From CAIWTU01 sp963815135 (GTDB taxonomy: Bacteria > Desulfobacterota > Desulfuromonadia > Geobacterales > Geobacteraceae), in the NCBI GenBank assembly GCA_963815135.1, contig CAWFFO010000001.1:186001-250000 (forward strand): a stretch of 64,000 nt of DNA, given 5' to 3'. Below, piece after piece: positions 49,455 through 58,929 of the stretch (positions are counted from its first letter, which is position 1; each line of letters starts with the position of its first letter). Both the position numbers and the translations under genes were made by a program. The notes under the pieces were generated by a model. That model saw nothing but the letters and a program-made list of their open reading frames with translations. It was not told the DNA's origin and made no database searches.

Positions 49455-52400
49455 CTATTGCAGCGTAAAATAAAACGTTGCTCCTTTTTGCAACACCCCC
49501 TCTGCCCAGATTTCACCACCGTGCCTACGAATAATCCGCTGCACAATGGAGAGTCCGACACCGGTGCCGGCGAATTCCTCGAATTTGTGAAGTCTCTGGA
49601 ACGGCGCAAACAATTTATCGACATAAGTCATGTCAAATCCGGCGCCGTCATCGCGGACGAAATAAACTGTCTTGCCTTCTATCTGCAGTGCATTAAATTC
49701 TATATTTGAGGTTTTATGTAAGGCGGAGAATTTCCAGGCGTTGTCCAGTAGGTTTTCGAGCACCACCCTGAGGAGGAGCGGATCCCCCCCAGGCAAGCGG
49801 TACACTGTGTATTGCAAATTCTGCCGTGCGGGATGGCTGCGATTCGCGTAGTTCTTCTGAAACGGAGACAACGATGGCGGCAAGGTCAACCTCTTCGAAA
49901 TGCATCTCGCTGCGGGTGATGCGAGAAAGCTTGAGCATATCATCGATTAGATGGGCCATGCGCTGACTTGCCGATCGGACTCGTCGCAGATAATCTTTGC
50001 CCTGTTCGTCCAGCCTGTCATGGCAGTCTTCGAGAAGTGCCTGGCTGAAACCATCGATGCTCCTCAGGGGCGCGCGCAGATCATGGGAAACCGAATAGGA
50101 AAATGCCTCGAGTTCACGGTTGGCTGTTTCCAATTGCGTCGCTCTCTGTTCAAGGTCTTCATTCAATCCACGTATTGCCTCTTCGGACTGTTTTCTTTCG
50201 GTGTCATCCCTTACGATACCGGTGAAGAAAACACCTTCCCTTGTTTTCCATGTGGATAAGGACAGGCCCAGTGGAAATTCGCTCCCGTCTTTTTTGAGAC
50301 CCACGACATTTACAACCTTTCCGATCACACGGGTCTCCCCGGTTTCGACCGCACGTCGTATCCTGCGCTGGTGTTCTTCCCTATACCGTTGAGGCATTAT
50401 GGAATCCAGAGGGTTGCCGATGACATCTTCCGTCTCGTAACCGAAAATGCGTTCCGCAGCCTTGTTCCAGAAGGATATGTCGCCGTTTTCATTGATAGAG
50501 ATAATGGCATCCGTGGCAGATTGGGCGACAGACCGAAAGCGCTCCTCGCTGCTTTCCAACAGTTCCAATGACCTGCTGTTATGCAGTGCAACGGCTGCGA
50601 TCTCACAGAATGCCGAGGCAGTGTGGACATCATGTTCATCGAACCCGCCTGGTTTGTTGGCCAATCCGAAAAGTCCCGCGACCTTGTTCTTGATCAACAG
50701 TGGCGCAAAAAGTACGTTATCAAGTTTTATATGTCCTTTCGGTAGTGTTTCCGCCCATTCGCTGGCTGAGAATCCGTTATGGAAGATCGTTTTGCCTGAC
50801 AGTTGGACCTCACCGTACAGGCCGCGTACAGTTATGGGCAGTTTCGGGTCTACCATGCATTCGATTCCTCCCGATTCCATGATTACAACCACATTGTTAG
50901 ACGAATCGTCGCTCAGCAACGAAATATAGGCGGTTGCTCCTATCAGGTTAGCGCAGGAGTCGAAAATGACGCGGGCTGCTGCGGGAAACTCCCGGTTTTC
51001 AAGGACGGCGCGGGAAGCAGTCAATAGCGCGGCAATTTCCGCCCGCTGGTGTTGTGATTCATCAAGTGCTTCGGTCAACTGCTCCGTTCGCTCGGAAACA
51101 CGCTGTTCGAGTTCGGCGTTGAGCCGAATAATCTCGTTTTCCGCATGTTTCCTTTCGGTTATGTCCCGGGCGGCGGCAAACACGCCAATAACATTACCTT
51201 CTTTATCCTTATATACCGAGGCATTGTAAAGGACAGGCGTTGTGCGGCCGTCCAAGTGGCGGATGTCTAGCGGGTAATCACGAACCAGCCCTTCCTTGAA
51301 GACATATCTGTAGCCTGCGCGGGCTGCCTCCGAATCGGTAAAAAAGTCGGAGAAATCCTGCCCCAGTAGTTGATTGCGGTCATAGCCCGTAATCTGTTCG
51401 GTTGCTGCGTTTACATCAGTGATCCTGCCATCCTTGCCGATGGTCACAAGGGGGTCAAGACTTGCCTCAATGAGGCTGCGATTATAAGAATAGGCAGATT
51501 CAAGTGCATATTCCGAATTTTTCCGATCGGTTATGTCCATGGCTATGGCCAGGACATTATTAGTGCCGTCCGATTGACTGATAGGGGTTTTTATCACATG
51601 CCACCATGCCTTTTCGTCATCGTGTCTGGTACAAAGAGCCTCCATGGCAATGGTGCGGCCGGTCCGGATTACTTCATGGTCCATCTCCATGTAAGATGAA
51701 TCTGCATTGAGATGTGGGTGGATATCTGTATTGGGCCTGCCGGTAATATTATCTTTCGTGGTTCCCACGAAATCAGCAAATGCCTGGTTGACAAGGAGGA
51801 AACTTCCTTCTCCGTCTATTACCCAGATCATGCTGGTGGAAGTGTCCAGTATCCGGTCTATCAGTTGGCGATTCTCCTGAAGGGCTGCTTCCGAATCCTT
51901 GCGGGTGGTTATGTCCACAACCTGGGCGACGGCGCGGAACGGTAAAGATGCTCCGTGCACAACCGAGATATGGATAAGGACCCAAATTATTCTCCCGTCG
52001 GCTCTAACGTAACGCTTTTCAAGTTCATAGCCGTCTGTCTCACCAAAAATCAGGTTTTGAAAAAGAAGCATGCTGCCGGGGAGGTCCCCAGGATAAGTTA
52101 ATTCTGTGAAGCACATGTCGAGCAGTTTTTCTTCGGAATAACCTGTGATCTGACAAAACCTTTTATTGACCGTGAGGAAACGCCCGCTTGAATCGAGGAC
52201 ACACATGCCAACAGGTGCATTGGAAAATGCATGACGGTATAAACCGTCGTCCACGCCGGGTTCTTCACCTGCCGGTTCCCGTAAAGTAAAATCATCATCT
52301 GGATCGGGAAGATGCTCATCCCGAAAAGAAATTGAACTGTTGGATGAATTGAATCCTTTCTTTGAGCGGCTAACCGGCTCGCATCGCAAGAATATGTAAG

Positions 52401-52719
52401 GTGAAGAACTGTCAAAAAAGAAATCAATCCGCTCGCCCATAGTTACAAGTTTCAATGTGCGACCGCCGGCACAACGCCAAACAAATGATACGGGAATCAA
52501 AGATTGGCTTGCTGAACAGATTCGAATATAATCCGCTACCTTTTCCAGGGGTTCATCTAGGAAATCTGAGATATTGCGGCCCTGCATGCCTGAAATTTCC
52601 GTTTCCAGTAGCTGCACTGCGGTTGTGTTTGCAGCAATAACCTCTCCATTGCCGGCAACGAGAATAAATGCCTCATTCATGCAGTTTGTAAGAGCATGGA
52701 AACTTTCGGTCAACATCAT
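49455..52719 (-). pseudogene. Large multi-PAS/GAF histidine kinase, frameshifted at a poly-G tract before the ATPase domain
   Basis: About 1087 residues after correction. Order: PAS near 20-80; PAS/PAC near 165-280 (FSNAPVGMCVLDSSGRFLTVN); PAS near 290-400; PAS/PAC near 415-530; GAF near 565-720 (CANLIGATAYISLLSDD); PAS/PAC near 730-850; then HisKA with FSYSVSHDLRAPLRSIDGF. The HATPase domain (LENLLDNAWKFS, DDGAGFDM, GTGVGLSIVQRI) is in another frame. A run of seven C on the plus strand (49784-49790) causes the shift; six would read LAWGDPLLLRVVLE and restore it. As given, the long frame ends without an ATPase domain. No membrane helix. First gene of the minus-strand cluster. Confidence 0.88.
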
Positions 52720-53084
52720 CAGTGCTCCTCATGCAAGAATAATTGCCTTGATGACTTTTCATGGAATACATCCAGGTTTAGTAAAAAAATTAAAAAGTTA
52801 TACATAAAATAATATCATAATATTATGGAAAATCTTCTGATCGTAGTTGCGAAATAATTTAATAATTTTTAAAAAATGTGTTTTGCAATCATAATTGCTT
52901 GAAAGAAAATTATTATTAGACTATTTTGTGTTTTGATAATAAATTAATAATATTTGCTTAAGTTGTCGGTTTTTTGCTTACCTGATATCGAAATCGGAAA
53001 AACAGTTGGTGTGAAGAGTTATCGCAGGGGAAATGACGGCGGTGGAATTTATTAAACAGGGGGGAAATCGCAATCCGTTCTGCT
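52720..53084. other. Very AT-rich divergent promoter region
   Basis: 365 bases between the minus-strand signalling cluster and the plus-strand kinase/activator pair. It is much AT-richer than the flanking genes, with runs such as AATAATTTAATAATTTTT. It must contain promoters in both directions. No GG-N10-GC element fits; the nearest, on the minus strand, has 11 bases between GG and GC. Confidence 0.5.
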
Positions 53085-54089
53085 ATGTATGAAATAAGAT
53101 TTGCCGTGGATAAAGAACTCAAGGTTATCAACTGGGATAAAGGTTCTGAGAAAATAATGGGAAATATGTCCGTCGAATCCCTTGGCAGACATTATTTTCT
53201 TATTCTTCCCAGGCTGCTGAGTGAAAACGTGGATGCTATAGAAACTGTCATTCAGAACGGCAGATTCCTCCGACTTGAAAATTACCGGGTGAATTGTTTT
53301 TGCGGCGTTGCCGACGCAGATGTTTCCATAGACCCGGTGATAAATAATAACTCTGAAATAAACGGTGCCAGTGTTCACCTTAAGATACATCCGGTCTGTA
53401 TTCTCTCGAAAAAACTGGATGAATCAAAAATGTTGATTGATATGGGAACTGCGTCCGCTGGGCTCGCCCATGGGCTGAGAAGTCCATTGAACGCAATAAA
53501 GGGGGCTATTGTCTACCTTGAGGGGAAATACCATAGGGACGATGATTTTCTGGAGTTTTCAAAAATAATCGAAGACGAGATCGGCAAGTTGGACAGGTTT
53601 ATAACGAAATTCCTCAGTCGCTCGTTGAAGCAGCCGGAACCGAAAATTATAAATATTGAGCTGTTACTTGACAAGATAATGACCATGGTGAATATGCAGG
53701 CGCACCAAAAAAAAATCACCTTTGTAAGAAACAAAGGTGATATCCCCCAGGTCAAGGTGAATTATCTGCAGACGGAACACGCCATCCTCAATATTATTTC
53801 CAATTCCATTGAAGCGATGGAACACGCTGGAATTATTGCTATTAGTACATACAAGTCTGATCATGATGAAAAAGAGTACGTCACGATAGAAATTTCCGAC
53901 TCCGGATACGGTTTTAATGAACCTGAAAAATCTCATGCCCTGAGAGAGGAATCAGTACGGAAAGGCAGGGGGTTCGGCTTGTTCCTTACCCGCGAGATTA
54001 TATATAATATGGGGGGATTCCTTGAAATTGCCAGCACGAGAATGGTCGGTACGACGGTGAAAATAAATATTCCCACGGTTTATCAGTAA
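53085..54089 (+). CDS. Soluble NtrB-like sensor histidine kinase
   Basis: 334 residues, no membrane helix. An N-terminal PAS-like segment (AVDKELKVINWDKGSEKIMG) precedes the kinase H-box GTASAGLAHGLRSPLNAIKGAI near residue 135. The ATPase has NIISNSIEAMEHAG, DSGYGFNEPEK and GRGFGLFLTREIIYNMGG. It lies ten bases upstream of the sigma-54 activator, forming a two-component pair. It is far shorter than the PrsK kinases described for exosortase loci, and lacks their GAF and membrane part, so I do not call it PrsK. Confidence 0.88.
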   Translation: MYEIRFAVDKELKVINWDKGSEKIMGNMSVESLGRHYFLILPRLLSENVDAIETVIQNGRFLRLENYRVNCFCGVADADVSIDPVINNNSEINGASVHLKIHPVCILSKKLDESKMLIDMGTASAGLAHGLRSPLNAIKGAIVYLEGKYHRDDDFLEFSKIIEDEIGKLDRFITKFLSRSLKQPEPKIINIELLLDKIMTMVNMQAHQKKITFVRNKGDIPQVKVNYLQTEHAILNIISNSIEAMEHAGIIAISTYKSDHDEKEYVTIEISDSGYGFNEPEKSHALREESVRKGRGFGLFLTREIIYNMGGFLEIASTRMVGTTVKINIPTVYQ

Positions 54090-54099
54090 GGATGGAAAA

Positions 54100-55456
54100 A
54101 TGAGAGGACACAGCAAAGGCCGTGTTTTACTGGTCGATGACGAACCGAATGCAATAAGAGTTCTGTCGGCAATACTCAGGGCGGAAAATTACGAACTGTT
54201 CGAAGCTCAGGACGTGGATCAGGCAATCCGGCTCATAGGCACCATGGATATTGATGTGGTGATCACGGATGTGAGAATGCCGGGTAAAGATGGCCTGCAG
54301 TTCTTCGATTACCTCATAAAATTCGATGAGGACATCCCGGTCATATTCCTGACCGCCTATGGAACAGTGGAGTCTGCGGTTCATACTTTATGGAACGGAG
54401 CTTTTTATTATTTTATCAAGCCTCCCGATTACGAGAAGTTGAAGTTCATACTCGATAAAGCAATGGAACAGCGGCGTCTGAAAAAAGACAAAGCCTGTCG
54501 GATACAGGCACACCCGTCAGAAGACAAGTCCAGGCGGATAATTACCAGGAACGCAGGTATGAAGAAATTGCTGGCTACCATAAATGCCGTTAAAGATTCT
54601 GCGGGAAGCGTCCTCATTAGCGGAGAAACCGGCACGGGCAAGGAATTGATTGCAAGAGCGCTTCACTATGGCAGTCATCGCGCTAATAAGCCATTTGTGG
54701 CCGTTAATTGTGCAGCCATTCCAAAGGATCTCATGGAGGCGGAGCTCTTCGGTTATGAAAAGGGTGCCTTTACCGGGGCCGTTTCGAGGAGGGCGGGAAA
54801 ATTCGAGCAGGTTTCCGGCGGGACGGTGTTCCTCGATGAAATCGGCGAGTTGCAACCGTCGCTGCAGTCAAAACTTCTAAGGGTCCTCCAGGAAAAAGAG
54901 GTGGAGCGATTGGGGGGCAATAGAAAAATACCGACAAATTTCCGGCTTGTTTCTTCAACCAACAGAAACCTTCCCCAGGAGATACTGAACGACAATTTCA
55001 GAGAAGATCTCTTCTATCGTATCAACGTAGTATGTATAAGCGTACCGCCCCTCAGGGAAAGAATGGATGATATCTCCCTGCTTGTTAAGGAATTTACCGG
55101 TGAATTCTGCGCCGGGGAGAAAAAAAAGGGTGACAATATCAAGGGAGGTCATGGATCGGCTGGCGAATTATCACTGGCCCGGAAATGTAAGACAACTCAG
55201 AAATGTCATCGAAAGGGCCGTCATATTGGCGAAAGGCCAGCAGATTACGCTGGATGAACTGCCTGATGAACTGCAGTCCGTTCAAGCACCTCACTCTGAT
55301 AAACACAGATTGAAAACCCTGCGGGAGCTGGAACTTGAGACGGTGCACCTGGTTCTGGATCAGTGCAAGGGCAATAAATCCAAGGCTGCGGATATTCTGG
55401 GCATATCAAGGAAAGCCTTGTACAATAAACTGAAAATTAACGATGCAACGATATAG
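54100..55456 (+). pseudogene. NtrC-class sigma-54 response regulator, frameshifted at A8
   Basis: About 451 residues after correction. Receiver with LVDDEPNA and phosphoacceptor in VVITDVRMPGKDG; AAA+ domain with Walker A GETGTGKE and the sigma-54-contact loop GAFTGA in GYEKGAFTGAVSR; Fis-type HTH at the end (NKSKAADILGISRKALYNKL). The shift is exactly at eight A (55120-55127); seven A read CAGEKKRVTISREVMDRLANYHWPGNVRQLRN and restore one protein. As given, the product loses the HTH. It precedes the exosortase-type EPS genes and resembles their PrsR regulators in position. Confidence 0.88.
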
Positions 55457-55638
55457 GATGACGGAAAGGCTCAATCGGCAAGAAGGCAATCGGCCCCAAG
55501 TTTCCTCTTCCCCGAGAAGTTTTGACATGTAAAATAAGGTAACACAATTTTCCAGGTATAAATGATTTAAAAACTGTTTGGCAGATAAGGTGTGTCCAAT
55601 ATACACACTAATAAGTCTGTTGAGTATCTCTCCTTATG

Positions 55639-55666
55639 AAAGTGTTTCCATTGGAAACACTTTTCT
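55639..55666. terminator. Strong 11-bp hairpin with T-tract (terminator or activator site)
   Basis: AAAGTGTTTCC-ATT-GGAAACACTTT is a perfect 11-bp inverted repeat with a three-base loop, followed by TCTTTATT. It lies 183 bases after the sigma-54 activator gene. Read as RNA it is a good intrinsic terminator. Its position about 190 bases before a sigma-54 promoter also fits a dimeric enhancer site. Confidence 0.65.
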
Positions 55667-55846
55667 TTATTCAGTATTAAACCAATTTTCAAGCATTATA
55701 TAATTTTTTACATTAATAATAACGTGATTAAGCTCTCTTTGCGCTATCTGCGAATTGTTACTTCATAGCGCATTCTTACTGCATTCCCCTCTTGCAGAAT
55801 AAATATATATTGCAAATTAGTATGAAAAAATTAAAAAATAATTACT

Positions 55847-55863
55847 TGGGCATTGTATTTGCT
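55847..55863 (+). promoter_or_regulatory. Sigma-54 (-24/-12) promoter candidate
   Basis: TGGGCATTGTATTTGCT has GG (55849-55850), exactly ten bases, then GC (55861-55862), with GGCA at -24 and TTGCT at -12. A start about 12 bases downstream (near 55873) leaves a leader of only about five bases before the ATG at 55878. The adjacent upstream gene encodes a sigma-54 activator. Confidence 0.6.
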
Positions 55864-55877
55864 CATGGAATTTCATC

Positions 55878-56264
55878 ATGCATGCAAGTACCGGGAAAAT
55901 ACTGCTCATCGATGAAGATGGCTTTGCGAGGATTTGCTCATCAATTCTCGAGACAGAAGGGTTCGAGGTTGAAGCGATCAATTCTGTGCAGGACAATTGG
56001 CCTTCCAAGCTGAAAAGCAGATATAGTGCCATGGTCATTCTAAGTTATCCGTATGGAAAATTTGCTCTCGGAGAATTAAGAAAACTGGTGCTTCCCGTAT
56101 TAATCCTTACAGATCATGTCAGTGAAGAAATAATTTCGCTTCTGGAAGGTTTTGATAAATCTTTTTGCATGGTCAAGCCACTTGATTACATAAAGTTCAA
56201 ACTTCTAGTGCGGCAATTGATGAATGGAGACAAAATTTTTTATGCAGACAAAAACATTGTGTAA
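55878..56264 (+). CDS. Degenerate receiver-domain protein
   Basis: 128 residues with the fold pattern of a response-regulator receiver (ILLIDEDGFARICSSILETEGFEV, LVLPVLILTD, FCMVKPLDYIKFK). The acidic pocket is kept (DEDG) and the Lys is kept (VKP). The phosphoacceptor position reads AMVILSYPYG, so the Asp is replaced by Ser; normal phosphorylation is not expected. Its 3' end overlaps the start of the TPR-lipoprotein gene in another frame. It may be a phosphorylation-independent protein partner of the EPS system. No ribosome site is seen, matching a near-leaderless transcript from the sigma-54 promoter. Confidence 0.7.
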   Translation: MHASTGKILLIDEDGFARICSSILETEGFEVEAINSVQDNWPSKLKSRYSAMVILSYPYGKFALGELRKLVLPVLILTDHVSEEIISLLEGFDKSFCMVKPLDYIKFKLLVRQLMNGDKIFYADKNIV

Positions 56265-58929
56265 ATGGCTAATTGTTACGTTTGCTCTTATTTACTGCGT
56301 AACCGGCTGTGAAGGAAAATCAAGGGACCAACTCTACGTCGAAGGCATGAATGAGGTTAAAAACGGAAAACCTGAGGCAGCGGTCATATTTTTCAGGAAT
56401 GCATTGGAAAAAGATCAGAATTTTTTTGATGCCCGTTATCAATTGGCCCTTGTCTATACGAAAATCGGCAAATATGAACAGGGAAAAAGGGAATTCCTGA
56501 AGCTTGCAAGACAAAATCCATCCCATTTCGGTATTAAGCTGGGTCTGGCACGTCTTTACAATCTCACCGGAAAACCTGACATGGCAATAAGTGAAGCTAA
56601 GGATTGCCTGGCAATAAATCCCGGGGATGCATCTGTTCTGGAAATTCTGGGTACCAGCTACGCCATCAAGAAAATTCCTTCTGAAGCAGAGAAATATTTG
56701 CTTGGAGCCCTGCGGTCGGATCCCGGCAGGACAACGGCGAAACTTGAATTGATAAAGGTTTATGCAATTTCGGGAAAGGAGGAAGATGCTCGTAACCTGG
56801 CTAAACTGGTGATCAGTAATGAACCGCAAAATACAAAGGCTTATTATCTTCTGGCTATGCTGGAGTCGGGTTCAGGTCATAGAGACAGGGCGCTAAATGC
56901 ATATCAAAGGATTTCTCAAATAGATCCGCATGATATTGTCTCAATTTACAGGATTGGACTGATATATCTTCAGAATGGGGATACAGGCAAAGCGGAAACC
57001 ATAGCCGGAAGTCTAAAGAAAAAATATCCCAAACGTCCTGAAGGGTACAGGCTGAACGGGATAGTTTGTTATTACAAAAAGAATTTCAAGGAAGCTATTG
57101 CAGAGTTGCTGAATTCCACAAAGATTCAACCGACACTGGACACATACTATTTCCTTGGATTGAGCCAGTATAACAGTGGAGAACTGGAAACCGCCCTGAG
57201 TCAGTTTAGAAAGATTCTTGATTACAGGCCCGATTTCACCAGGGCAAGAATTCTTACCGGAATGATACTTTTAAAACAAAAACGTATAGATGACTCTATT
57301 TCCGAATTAAAGAAGGTAACTCAGCAAGATGGCAATAACGCCATGGCCCATAATCTGCTCGGCAGTGCCTATATGGCAAAGGGAATGTACGAAGAAGGCA
57401 TGAAAGAGTTTGACAGGGCCACGGAAATTAACCCGAAAATAATAGATGCTTACATAAAAAAAGGAATTTTCCATCTTAGCAAAGGTGCTGCGAATGAGGC
57501 TGAAATCGATTTCAAAACTGCTGTCAGAGTTGCTCCGGATTCCCTGGACTCAAGACTTGCCCTGGTTTCATACTACATGCGTATGGGGAATAGCGCGAAG
57601 GCATTGTCGGTTTTGAAGGGGGGACTCGCCGGGAATAAGAGCGATGCCGTCCTGTACAATAATATGGCTGGAATAATGTTTGCCGGGAAACAACAGGTCG
57701 AAGCGTTGAAATTTCTGCAAAAAGCTAAGGATTCCGACCCAACTTTACTGGCTTCCTATTTCAACATGGCGGCTTACTATGCAGCTCTGGGTGATAATGA
57801 CAAGGCTCTCCAGCAGTATCGCGCGATACTGGAGAATAACCCGGAAAATGTTATTGCAATGATCAGAAAGGCCTCGCTGCTTGAAACAATGGGCAATGAC
57901 AGAGAGGCATACATAACTTATAAAAATGCACTTGCTACCCGGAAACCGGCTGCTTTTCTGGCGTTGGCCGGATACCACCTGAAGAAAAAGGAACCGGATA
58001 AAGCTTTGTCGGTTCTCGGTGACGCGATTAAGATTGAACCGGGAAATGCAGCGGTTCTGGAGATGAAGGGACGTGTTTATCTCGGGGAGAAAAAATACAG
58101 AGAAGCAATTAAAGTATTCTGTGACCTTGAGTCGATTTATCCGGGACACGGTCTGCCGTTTATGGTCAATACATACATGCAGTGTAATGAATTGGACAAA
58201 GCTTTAGAACAAGCGCAACGTATCATCAGTCTCAAGCCTGATTCCGCTTATGGCCATATGGTTCTCGCGTCGGTTTATGAGAGGCGTAATGATTTGGGTC
58301 GTGCGATAGATGCGGTAAAAGAAGGGATCAAAACCGACGGAAATAATATTCAGGCTTATATGATGTTGGGAAATCTGTATGAAAAAAATAAAGAACCTGA
58401 TGGTGCCTTGCATGCATTTGACCAGGCACTTGCTAAAAACAGTAATTTTATCCAGGCATATTTTGCCCAGGGTACGCTTCTGGAAAAAATGGGAAAAAAG
58501 AAAGAAGCAGTAAGAAAATACCGGCAGTTGCTCGGAAAATCGGAGAATTTCCTTCCTGCTCTGAATAATCTTTCATTTCTCTGCTCAGACGGTTATTGCA
58601 GTGCAGCTGAAGCCATGCGGCTCGCTCAAGCTGCATACAAACAGAATCCTGATAATCCCGCCATCATGGATACTCTTGGCTATGCGCAACTGAAGAACGG
58701 TCGAAAGTCTGAAGCCAGGAAAGTCCTGGAGAAGGCAGCAGCCCTTCTCCCCGATAATCCTACGGTTATGTACCACCTTGCCTTGGCGTACAACTTAACT
58801 GGTGACAGCAGGCTCGCCGCTCAAAAATTAAGAATGGCGCTGCAGAAGGGCGACTTCCCGGAAAAGAGCCTGGCGGCAAATCTGTCGGCAAAGTTGAAAA
58901 ATTCGAAAACGGTTATGGAAGTCAAATGA
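56224..58929 (+). CDS. prsT: TPR-repeat lipoprotein of the exosortase/PEP-CTERM system (PrsT-like)
   Basis: Up to 901 residues. The lipoprotein signal has the lipobox VTGC (mature N-terminus Cys-Glu-Gly), so it is attached to a membrane. The rest is some twenty tandem TPR units (for example EAAVIFFRNALEKDQNFFDARYQLA and EAIKVFCDLESIYPGHGLPF). This length and layout match the large TPR lipoproteins that head PEP-CTERM EPS loci, where they are thought to organise the export machinery. ATG 56242, 18 bases further, also fits, with GGAG upstream. The sugar-transferase gene overlaps its stop by four bases. Confidence 0.85.
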   Translation: METKFFMQTKTLCKWLIVTFALIYCVTGCEGKSRDQLYVEGMNEVKNGKPEAAVIFFRNALEKDQNFFDARYQLALVYTKIGKYEQGKREFLKLARQNPSHFGIKLGLARLYNLTGKPDMAISEAKDCLAINPGDASVLEILGTSYAIKKIPSEAEKYLLGALRSDPGRTTAKLELIKVYAISGKEEDARNLAKLVISNEPQNTKAYYLLAMLESGSGHRDRALNAYQRISQIDPHDIVSIYRIGLIYLQNGDTGKAETIAGSLKKKYPKRPEGYRLNGIVCYYKKNFKEAIAELLNSTKIQPTLDTYYFLGLSQYNSGELETALSQFRKILDYRPDFTRARILTGMILLKQKRIDDSISELKKVTQQDGNNAMAHNLLGSAYMAKGMYEEGMKEFDRATEINPKIIDAYIKKGIFHLSKGAANEAEIDFKTAVRVAPDSLDSRLALVSYYMRMGNSAKALSVLKGGLAGNKSDAVLYNNMAGIMFAGKQQVEALKFLQKAKDSDPTLLASYFNMAAYYAALGDNDKALQQYRAILENNPENVIAMIRKASLLETMGNDREAYITYKNALATRKPAAFLALAGYHLKKKEPDKALSVLGDAIKIEPGNAAVLEMKGRVYLGEKKYREAIKVFCDLESIYPGHGLPFMVNTYMQCNELDKALEQAQRIISLKPDSAYGHMVLASVYERRNDLGRAIDAVKEGIKTDGNNIQAYMMLGNLYEKNKEPDGALHAFDQALAKNSNFIQAYFAQGTLLEKMGKKKEAVRKYRQLLGKSENFLPALNNLSFLCSDGYCSAAEAMRLAQAAYKQNPDNPAIMDTLGYAQLKNGRKSEARKVLEKAAALLPDNPTVMYHLALAYNLTGDSRLAAQKLRMALQKGDFPEKSLAANLSAKLKNSKTVMEVK

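Larger units (their letters stand above)
55457..55877. other. AT-rich regulatory region before the EPS operon
   Basis: No gene seen. It contains an inverted repeat TGTGT-N7-ACACA near 55591-55607, the strong palindrome at 55639-55663 and the sigma-54 promoter candidate at 55847-55863. This is the arrangement expected for an enhancer-dependent promoter, though the palindrome may simply be a terminator. Confidence 0.45.

Noticed and set aside
52735..52755. Sigma-54 promoter for the seven-gene cluster on the minus strand
   Set aside because: GG and GC are 11 bases apart rather than the strict 10.
55578..55594. Second sigma-54-like element (TTGGCA, then GT at -12)
   Set aside because: The -24 half is good but the invariant GC at -12 is GT; the element at 55847 is better and nearer the gene.
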